Assembly: GCF_030770395.1 (NCBI RefSeq)
Contig: NZ_CP132480.1
Location: 5,828,711-5,841,602 of the forward strand
Direction: 5' to 3'
DNA length: 12,892 bases
From: Telluria beijingensis
GTDB taxonomy: Bacteria; Pseudomonadota; Gammaproteobacteria; Burkholderiales; Burkholderiaceae_D
This document shows, in pieces, positions 1 to 5,941 of the stretch. Made by a program: the position numbers and the translations under genes. Within the stretch, counting starts at the first letter, position 1, and every line of letters starts with the position of its first letter. The notes under the pieces were generated by a model. It made no database searches. It was not told where the DNA came from and worked only from the letters and a program-made list of their open reading frames with translations.

Positions 1-2797
1 CGCCGTCACCGAGCAGGCTCTTGATCGCGGCCTTGCCGCTGCTGGCCGCGATGTCGAGCACGCCGTCGACTTCGACCCGGCTGTCGGCGATGCTGCCCTT
101 GCCCGCCAGCGCCAGCGTGGCGCCCTCGGCGACCGTGGTGCGGCCGCGATAGGTGTTGACGCCGCTCAGCGTCTCCTTGCCAGCCATCACGCTCAAGCCG
201 CCGACGCCGCTGATGACGCCCGCGAAATCGCCGGTCGCCTGGGTCAGGACCAGGGTATTGCTGCCAAGCTTCACGGCGCCATTGCCGGACAGCGTCTTGA
301 TGCGGGCGCTGTCGGCGGCGCTGACGTCGAAGGTGCCGTCGGCGACCACCCCGCTCGAGCGCGCCAGGCTGGCGGTATCGAGCAGGGCCAGGGTGGCGCC
401 GGCGCCGATGCTGGTGCGCCCGGTGTAGCGGATGTCGCCCGCCAGCACCGCCTTGCCGCCGGCGACCGTGAGGCCGCCCGCACCGTCGATGCTGCCGCCG
501 AAGGTGTCGCCGGCATTGGACAGGATCAGGGTTTTCGCGCCCAGCACGACAGAGCCGGCGCCAGCCAGGCTCTTGATGGTGGCGGCGGCGTTGCTGGCCG
601 AGATGTCGAGCGTGCCGTTGCCGGTCACGCGGCTGTTGGCGATGCTGCCCTGGCCCGCCAGCACCAGGGTCGCGCCGCTGGCGACGCGGGTGTCGCCGCT
701 ATAGGTATTGCGGCCGCTCAGCACCTGACGGCCGGCGTCCAGTTCGAGGTCGCCCGTGCCGCGGATGCTGCCCGCAAAATTGCCGCTGGCATTGGTCAGG
801 GTCAGGGACTTGCCGCCCAGGTTGACGGCGCCGGCGCCGGACAGCGTCTTGATCTGCGCGCCCTTGTCCATGGCGGCGATGTCGAGCGTGCCGTTGACCA
901 GCACGCCGCTGGAGACCGCCAGGCCGCCGCTGCCGGCGCCCGCCAGGCCCAGCGTGGCTCCTTGGGCGATCTCGGTCGCGCCCAGGAAGCGGATCGTGTG
1001 GGAATTGAGCACCTGGGTGCCGCCGGCAATGATCAAGCCGCCCGAGCCGGCGATCCGGCCCGTGAAGGTGTCGTCGGCGCCGGTCAAGGTCAGGGTCTGT
1101 TCGCCGAGCGTGATCCAGCCGGAGCCGGACAGGCCCTTGGCGGCGGCGCCGCCGTCGGTGGCCGACATGTCGAGCCGGCTGCCATTGGAGAATACGAGCG
1201 TGCTGTTGGCAAGGCTGCCTTCGCCCTCGAGCGTCAGGCGCGCGCCCTGCGCCACCACGGTATCCCCGCTATGGGTATTGGCCCCGCTGAGCACTTCATG
1301 GCCGCCGGCGATGACCAGGCCGCCCGAACCCTGGATACTGCCCGCGAAATTGCCGCTGGCATTGGTTAGGGTCAGTGTCTTGCCGCCCAGTAGCACGGCG
1401 CCCGAGCCGGACAGGGTCGAAATTTCCGCGCCATTCGTCGCGCGCGCGATATCGAAGCGGCCATCGGCCACCACGCCGCTCGAGAGCGCGATGCTGCCCG
1501 AACCGGCCAGTGCCAGGCCGGCGCCTTCCTCGATCAGGGTCGCGCCGGTGTACTGGTTGACGCCGCCCAGGGTTTGCGTGCCGCCGGCGGCCGTCAGGCC
1601 GGACGAGCTCCACAGCGTGCCGTCGAAGCGGCTCTTGCCATCGGTCAGGGTCAGCGCCTTGTCGCCCAGCAGTACGGCCCCGGAACCGGACAGCGATTGC
1701 AGCGTCGCGTCCGCGTCGAGCCCGGCCAGGTCGAGCGTCCCGCCTACCGCGACCTCGCTCGAGGCCGCGATGCTGGCCTGGCCGGTGAGGGTCAGGCCGG
1801 CCCACTGGGCCACGTCGGTCTTGCCGGTGTAGTGCTGCTGCGCGGTCAGGGTCGCGTAGCCGCCGTCGATCGCCAGCCCGCCCGAACCGTGGATGCTGCC
1901 GTCGAAGGCGCCCTGGGCATCGGTCAGCGTCAAGGTCTTGCCGCCCAGTTGCACCGTGCCGGCGCCGCTGATGTTGCGCACCGCGGCGCCGTGATTGGTG
2001 GCCGCGATGTCGAACACGCCGTGGTTTTCCACGCCGCTCGACAGGGCGATGCTGCCGCTGCCGCTCAGGGCCAGCGTGCCGTCCGCGCCAATGCTGGTGG
2101 CGCCGGTGTAATAGGTGGCGCCGCCCAGCACATGGGTGCCGTGGTCGACCGTCAGTCCGCCCTGGCCGAAGATCGTGCCCTGGAAGTCGCTGCCATGGCC
2201 GGTCAGCGCGAGCGGGCCTTCGCCCAGCATCACGGCGCCGGAACCGGACAGCGCGCGCAGCTCCGTCGCGCCGGCCTGCGCATGCAGGTCGAGGTTGCCG
2301 TTGGCGTTCACGACGCTGGATTCGGCGATGCTGCCCAGGCCGGACAAGGCCAGGGTCGCGCCGCGCCCGACCGTGGTGGCGCCGGTGTACCCGTTGGCGC
2401 CGCTCAGCACTTCGCGGCCGCCGGTGACGCTCAGGCCGCCCGCGCCGTCGATCGATCCGGCGTATTCGCCCTGGGCGGCGCTCAGCACCAGGGTGCGGCC
2501 GCCCAGCAGCACGCTGCCCGAGCCGTCGCCGGCCAGCGAGCGGATCGATGCGCCGGCGTTGGTGGCCGAGATATCGAACTGGCCGTTATTGAGCACACCG
2601 CTCGACAGGGCGATGCTGCCCGAGCCGGACAGCGACAGCTTGCTGTCCAGGCGGATCTCGGTAACGCCGAAGTAGTTGTTGACGCCGCCCAGGATCTCGC
2701 TGCCGCCGGCCAGCACCAGGCCGCCGCTGCCATGGATGCTGCCCGCGAACAGGTCGTTGGCATCGGTCAGTGTCACGGTACGCTCGCCCAGATACAC
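1..2797 (-). repeat. Tandem ~280-bp coding repeats (ten units of 92-96 aa)
   Basis: Reading the minus-strand frame from residue 124, I count units of 95, 93, 93, 93, 93, 94, 96, 92, 92 and at least 91 residues, the last cut by the window edge. Each begins V.LGG.TLTLT and ends near LSGSGA. Within a unit, a YTG.T motif lies about 42 residues in, GSIA.SS about 60 residues in, and LDIS/FDIA about 74 residues in. Units are clearly related but diverged, so this is an old array rather than a recent expansion. Near-identical short stretches, such as TLTLTNASGNFAGSI in units 6 and 8, could still support recombination or local conversion. Confidence 0.9.
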
Positions 2798-3166
2798 GCC
2801 GCCCGAACCCGACAGGCTTTCCAGGCTGGTGCCGTCATCGGTCGCGCTGATATTCAGCCAGCCGTCGTTGCGCAGGCGCCAGCCGGCGGCTGCGGCATTG
2901 CTGCCGTCGCTGTCGCTCAGATTGCGGTTCTCCCAGGGCTGGATCTCGGTGACCATGGGCTGCGCCAGTGCCGCCATCGAGGACAGCGACAGCGCGGCGG
3001 CCGCCAGCACGGTCAGCGCGCAGGGGAAGGCACTGCCGGCATCGAGGCGGGTGGCGCGGGCGCCGGCATCGGTTCCCGTTTCCTTCCCGTTGGTGCTGCC
3101 GACTTCGGCGACAGCCATCAGCATGCGGCGTTTCTTGTTCCAGACGAGGCGGTAGATATGGTTCAT
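1..3166 (-). CDS. Giant repeat-rich autotransporter, N-terminal part (continues past left edge)
   Basis: Large surface or secreted type V secretion protein; 1055 residues are visible and the C-terminus lies outside the window. The start ATG (3166-3164) opens with MNHIYRLVWNKKRRML, a textbook extended signal peptide region (ESPR) found on large autotransporters and TpsA proteins. A hydrophobic core follows at about residues 50-66 (LTVLAAAALSL) and a likely cleavage site after ALA, residue 68. Residues 69-123 are a short unique N-domain. From residue 124 onward the protein consists of ten tandem units of 92-96 residues with the autotransporter-associated beta-strand consensus LGGKTLTLT, FAGSI.GSGGL, LSG.N.YTG.T, GATLAL.G.GSIA.SS. 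A beta-helix passenger is expected, with a C-terminal beta-barrel beyond the edge; a two-partner TpsA is the alternative. I see no strong Shine-Dalgarno sequence. The frame stays open throughout, so no damage is visible. Confidence 0.9.
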   Translation of the reverse strand, partial: MNHIYRLVWNKKRRMLMAVAEVGSTNGKETGTDAGARATRLDAGSAFPCALTVLAAAALSLSSMAALAQPMVTEIQPWENRNLSDSDGSNAAAAGWRLRNDGWLNISATDDGTSLESLSGSGGVYLGERTVTLTDANDLFAGSIHGSGGLVLAGGSEILGGVNNYFGVTEIRLDSKLSLSGSGSIALSSGVLNNGQFDISATNAGASIRSLAGDGSGSVLLGGRTLVLSAAQGEYAGSIDGAGGLSVTGGREVLSGANGYTGATTVGRGATLALSGLGSIAESSVVNANGNLDLHAQAGATELRALSGSGAVMLGEGPLALTGHGSDFQGTIFGQGGLTVDHGTHVLGGATYYTGATSIGADGTLALSGSGSIALSSGVENHGVFDIAATNHGAAVRNISGAGTVQLGGKTLTLTDAQGAFDGSIHGSGGLAIDGGYATLTAQQHYTGKTDVAQWAGLTLTGQASIAASSEVAVGGTLDLAGLDADATLQSLSGSGAVLLGDKALTLTDGKSRFDGTLWSSSGLTAAGGTQTLGGVNQYTGATLIEEGAGLALAGSGSIALSSGVVADGRFDIARATNGAEISTLSGSGAVLLGGKTLTLTNASGNFAGSIQGSGGLVIAGGHEVLSGANTHSGDTVVAQGARLTLEGEGSLANSTLVFSNGSRLDMSATDGGAAAKGLSGSGWITLGEQTLTLTGADDTFTGRIAGSGGLIIAGGTQVLNSHTIRFLGATEIAQGATLGLAGAGSGGLAVSSGVLVNGTLDIAAMDKGAQIKTLSGAGAVNLGGKSLTLTNASGNFAGSIRGTGDLELDAGRQVLSGRNTYSGDTRVASGATLVLAGQGSIANSRVTGNGTLDISASNAAATIKSLAGAGSVVLGAKTLILSNAGDTFGGSIDGAGGLTVAGGKAVLAGDIRYTGRTSIGAGATLALLDTASLARSSGVVADGTFDVSAADSARIKTLSGNGAVKLGSNTLVLTQATGDFAGVISGVGGLSVMAGKETLSGVNTYRGRTTVAEGATLALAGKGSIADSRVEVDGVLDIAASSGKAAIKSLLGDG

Positions 3167-3361
3167 GGGCGGTATCGGTCGGTGGCGAAAACGGCGAAGG
3201 CCGTAAAACCGATATTATCGAGTGGAAACAATGCCCAAAGACAATATAACTTGCCGCAACAGCGCATTCTCGACATGCCGTGTGCATTTCGCCACAGTGT
3301 GTGGCGCAGATCCTTGCACCAGACGTCAGAAATTACACATTCATACCAATATGTCAGGCGA
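3167..3361. promoter_or_regulatory. Intergenic leader of the autotransporter; weak promoter candidates
   Basis: This 195-bp gap separates the end of the glycosyltransferase gene from the autotransporter start and is visibly poorer in GC than the genes on either side. On the minus strand GATAAT (3219-3214) matches a sigma-70 -10 at five of six bases; the best -35 is TTGTCT (3244-3239), with an overlong 19-bp spacer. A second -10-like hexamer, TATATT (3248-3243), has no convincing -35. I infer that the autotransporter has its own promoter here, but the exact site is uncertain. Confidence 0.3.
3290..3306. repeat. Perfect 7-bp inverted repeat CGCCACA-GTG-TGTGGCG
   Basis: The arms 3290-3296 and 3300-3306 are exact reverse complements around a 3-base loop. 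The repeat lies 56 bp beyond the glycosyltransferase stop and 124 bp upstream of the autotransporter start. On the minus strand the second arm is followed by AAATG rather than a T-run, so it is a poor intrinsic terminator. It could be an operator or a weak transcript-end hairpin. Confidence 0.35.
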
Positions 3362-5110
3362 TCAGCGCGCGCCGGCCCACGCTGCCAGGTCGGCGGCGAC
3401 CTCGCTGACGACCGCTTCCCAGTCGCCGGGCCGGGCCTGGCGGTATAGCCGCAGCACGCCTGGATACCAGGGCGAATCGCGGCGCTCTTCCATCCAGCGC
3501 CAGTCCGGATGCACGGCCGGCAGCAGCACCCAGCATGGCTTGCCCAGCGCCCCGGCCACGTGAGCCACGGCGGTGTCGACGCAGATCACCAGGTCGAGCG
3601 CGGCGACGATGGCGGCGGTATCGCCGAAGTCCGCGATGTCGGGGCCCAGGTCGGCCAGGTGGGCCGGCAGCGCTTCTCCAGTTCCCGTATCGGCCCCCAT
3701 GCCGCGCTGCAGGCTGGCGAAGCCCACTCCCGGCACCCGCCACAACGGCGCAAGACAGTCCAGGCCGGGCAGCGAGCGGTTGGCGTCGTTGACGTGGCCG
3801 CCGAAGCCGCGCCAGACGAGGCCGACCCGCAGCGCGCCGGCCGCATTCCCACCTTCCTCCAACCGCTGCTCCAACCGAACCCGCCAGTGCGCGACGCGGG
3901 CCGGATCGGGCGCCAGGTAGGGCAGCACGGCCGGTATCGTGGCCAGCGAGGTGCGCGCATGCATGGGAAGGCTCAGCAACAAGACCCAGGCATCGTGGGG
4001 CGGCAGCGCGCCGGCCTGGCCGAGGCCCACGACGGCGTCGGCGCCCTCCACCGCCGCCAGCAGCGGCAGCAAGGCGTCCTGGCACACCAGCGTGACCCGG
4101 CCCGCGCCGGCCTTCTTCAGCAGCGGCAGGTAGCGCACGAACTGCACCGTGTCGCCGAAGCCCTGCTCGGGCCACACCACGATGCTGCGGCCGTCCAGCG
4201 GCTCGCCCTGCCATTGCGGGCAGGCGAGCCGTGGCCGCCGTGCGATCGGACGCGCCAGCGCAGGGTCGTGGCGCGCCTCCATCCACGGCCAGCCCTCGTC
4301 CAGGCGGCCGCGCGCGAGCAACAGGAAGCCAAGGTTCCAGCGCGCTTCCGGGTAATCGGGATCGGCGCCGATGGCGCGCCGGTACGATTCCTCGGCCTCC
4401 TGCGGCCGCCCTTCGCGCTGCAGCAGCGCGCCGAGATTGTTCAGGGTGCGCGCGTTATGGGGGGCCAGTGCCAGCGCGGCGCGGTAGATCGCCTCGGCGT
4501 CGGGTGCACGGTGCTGGTACTGGCAGGCATTGCCCAGCGAGTTGAGCCCTTCCGGATCCTGCGGGCGCAGCGCCACGTACTCGCGCAGCGCGGCTTCGGC
4601 CTCCGGCAGGCGCCGCTGCGCCGTATACAGCAGGCCCAGGTTGTGCCAGGCCTCGGCATAGGCCGGGCGCAGTTGCAGCGCGCGCCGGTAGTGTCCTTCG
4701 GCCGGGCCGGCATGCCCGGCGCCCGCGTACAGCGCCGCCAGGTTGTTGTGCAGTTCGGGATTGTCCGGCTGCAGCGCCAGCGCCCCCAGGTAGCGCGGCT
4801 CGGCCTCGGCGCGCCGGCCCTGCCGCTGCAGCGCATCGGCCTGCTCTTGCAGCAGGATGCGCAGGTTGTCGCGGCAGGCCGCATGGCCGGGCTCCAGCGC
4901 CAGGGCCAGGCGCCAGCGGCGCTCGGCCTCGACCGGCTGGCCCAGCGCCAGTGCGCAGGCGGCGGCCAGGTTCAGGGCGTCGACATTGGCCGCCGGGCCG
5001 TCCAGCAGGCCATCGACCGCGGCCAGCGCCGGCCCGTATTCGCCATGCCGGTACCGGGCGATGGCGGCATCGATGCGGTGGCCGGTCGACGGCAAGTCAG
5101 GATCAGCCAC
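3362..5110 (-). CDS. TPR-repeat glycosyltransferase (GT9/heptosyltransferase-like C-terminal domain)
   Basis: Cytoplasmic protein of 582 residues. Residues ~10-283 hold about eight tetratricopeptide repeats, the clearest at 117-150, 151-184, 185-218 and 219-252 (NNLG.L....G...EAE..YRRAL...P). Residues ~295-582 resemble the sugar-nucleotide-binding half of GT-B enzymes: PEQGFGDTVQFVRYLP (314-329), GLVWRG with NDANRSLP (430-448), and DTAAIVAALDLVICVDTAVA (497-516) followed by HVAGALGKPCWVLLP and DWRW. This layout is common in proteobacterial TPR glycosyltransferases whose donors and acceptors are mostly unknown. The GTG start (5110-5108) overlaps the crcB stop by 8 bp, implying translational coupling as last gene of the DUF349-moaE-crcB unit; no strong ribosome site is visible. 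Its position just upstream of the autotransporter suggests that protein as acceptor, but LPS or flagellin cannot be excluded. Confidence 0.8.
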   Translation of the reverse strand: MADPDLPSTGHRIDAAIARYRHGEYGPALAAVDGLLDGPAANVDALNLAAACALALGQPVEAERRWRLALALEPGHAACRDNLRILLQEQADALQRQGRRAEAEPRYLGALALQPDNPELHNNLAALYAGAGHAGPAEGHYRRALQLRPAYAEAWHNLGLLYTAQRRLPEAEAALREYVALRPQDPEGLNSLGNACQYQHRAPDAEAIYRAALALAPHNARTLNNLGALLQREGRPQEAEESYRRAIGADPDYPEARWNLGFLLLARGRLDEGWPWMEARHDPALARPIARRPRLACPQWQGEPLDGRSIVVWPEQGFGDTVQFVRYLPLLKKAGAGRVTLVCQDALLPLLAAVEGADAVVGLGQAGALPPHDAWVLLLSLPMHARTSLATIPAVLPYLAPDPARVAHWRVRLEQRLEEGGNAAGALRVGLVWRGFGGHVNDANRSLPGLDCLAPLWRVPGVGFASLQRGMGADTGTGEALPAHLADLGPDIADFGDTAAIVAALDLVICVDTAVAHVAGALGKPCWVLLPAVHPDWRWMEERRDSPWYPGVLRLYRQARPGDWEAVVSEVAADLAAWAGAR

Positions 5111-5498
5111 GCAGCAGGCGCCAGGTGGCGAAGCCGGCCGCGCACAGCAGCAGCGCGCCGAACAGGTGCAGCGCCGTGTGCGCCAATGCCCAGCCGATTT
5201 CGCCGCGCTGGAGCAGGGTCAGCGACTCGCCCGAGAAGCTGGAAAAGGTGGTCAGGCCGCCCAGGAAGCCGGTGACGATGAACAGGCGCCACTCGGGCGC
5301 AAGGTGCGGCTGGGCGGCGAAGCAGCCGAGCGCCAGGCCGACCAGGTAGCCGCCCAGCAGGTTGGCGGCCAGCGTCCCGACCTGCACGAAGCCGTGCAGC
5401 CCGCCCAGCCACAGGCCGAAGCCCCAGCGCAGCCAGGCCCCGAGCGCCGCGCCCAGGCCGACCGCCGCGAAGCCCAGCGGCGTCGCTAGCGCGCCCAC
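5103..5498 (-). CDS. crcB: CrcB/Fluc fluoride ion channel
   Basis: Inner-membrane fluoride exporter of 131 residues, the usual length, with four hydrophobic segments (about 9-30, 38-60, 71-90, 104-125). CrcB proteins form antiparallel dimers that pass F- out of the cell. Family motifs are all present: GLGAALGAWLRW (14-25), TLAANLLGGYLVG (42-54, with the conserved Asn at 46) and GFLGGLTTFSSFSGE (77-91). The start chosen is GTG at 5498-5496, overlapping the moaE end by 13 bp; the frame is open further upstream inside moaE, but the first family motif would then be too far from the N-terminus. The 3' end overlaps the next gene by 8 bp. No fluoride riboswitch can sit directly upstream because that sequence is moaE coding, so any fluoride control would act on the whole transcript. 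Confidence 0.93.
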   Translation of the reverse strand: MGALATPLGFAAVGLGAALGAWLRWGFGLWLGGLHGFVQVGTLAANLLGGYLVGLALGCFAAQPHLAPEWRLFIVTGFLGGLTTFSSFSGESLTLLQRGEIGWALAHTALHLFGALLLCAAGFATWRLLRG

Positions 5499-5941
5499 TT
5501 TGCCCTGGCCTCGTCGTCGCTGGTGCGGGCGTCGACCCAGCGCGCGCCGTCCGGCGTCTGTTCTTTCTTCCAGAACGGCGCCTCGGTCTTGAGGTAGTCC
5601 ATGATGAACTCGCAGGCCGCGAACGCGTCGCCCCGGTGCGCAGCGCTGCAGGCCACCAGCACGATCTGGTCCAGCGGCGCCAGCGGGCCGACGCGGTGCA
5701 CGACCAGGGTGCCGTACAGGGGCCAGCGGGCGCGGGCGCGCTCCGCGATGTCCGCGAGCGCGCTCTCGGTCATGCCCGGATAGTGTTCCAGCTCCATCGC
5801 CGACACCCGGGCGCCGTCGTTCAGGTCGCGCACGGTACCGACGAACGACACCACGGCGCCGATGCGCGCATCGCCGGCGCGCAGGCGCGCCACTTCGGCG
5901 CCGAGGTCGAAGTCCCCGGTTTGTACCCGCACCTCGTTCAT
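5486..5941 (-). CDS. moaE: Molybdopterin synthase catalytic (large) subunit MoaE
   Basis: Cytoplasmic enzyme of molybdenum cofactor synthesis. With thiocarboxylated MoaD it converts precursor Z (cyclic pyranopterin monophosphate) to molybdopterin. Length is 151 residues, typical of the family. Recognisable motifs: SFVGTVRD (32-39), LEHYPGM (51-57), VHRVGPL (81-87), AAHRGDAFAACEFIMDYLK (100-118) and APFWKKE (121-127). The lysines at 118 and 125/126 and the HR pair at 102-103 correspond to active-site positions. The ATG (5941-5939) overlaps the stop of the upstream DUF349 gene in an ATGA arrangement, indicating coupling. No moaD is present in the window, so its partner subunit must be encoded elsewhere. 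Confidence 0.95.
   Translation of the reverse strand: MNEVRVQTGDFDLGAEVARLRAGDARIGAVVSFVGTVRDLNDGARVSAMELEHYPGMTESALADIAERARARWPLYGTLVVHRVGPLAPLDQIVLVACSAAHRGDAFAACEFIMDYLKTEAPFWKKEQTPDGARWVDARTSDDEARAKWAR

Noticed and set aside
1..2797. Repeats considered as a CRISPR or other non-coding array
   Set aside because: The unit is ~280 bp, diverged throughout, protein-coding, and lacks constant repeat plus variable spacer structure.
756..3448. Long plus-strand open frames across the autotransporter, including a 624-codon one
   Set aside because: They repeat with the ~280-bp array only because the minus-strand repeat does; no family match, and the minus frame has an ESPR, signal peptide and ten coherent units.
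3509..5275. A 588-codon plus-strand open frame opposite the glycosyltransferase and crcB
   Set aside because: No recognisable domain; the opposite strand shows clear TPRs, glycosyltransferase motifs and CrcB motifs.
5486..5560. A fluoride riboswitch upstream of crcB
   Set aside because: The sequence ahead of the crcB start is moaE coding, and I see no riboswitch-like structure there.
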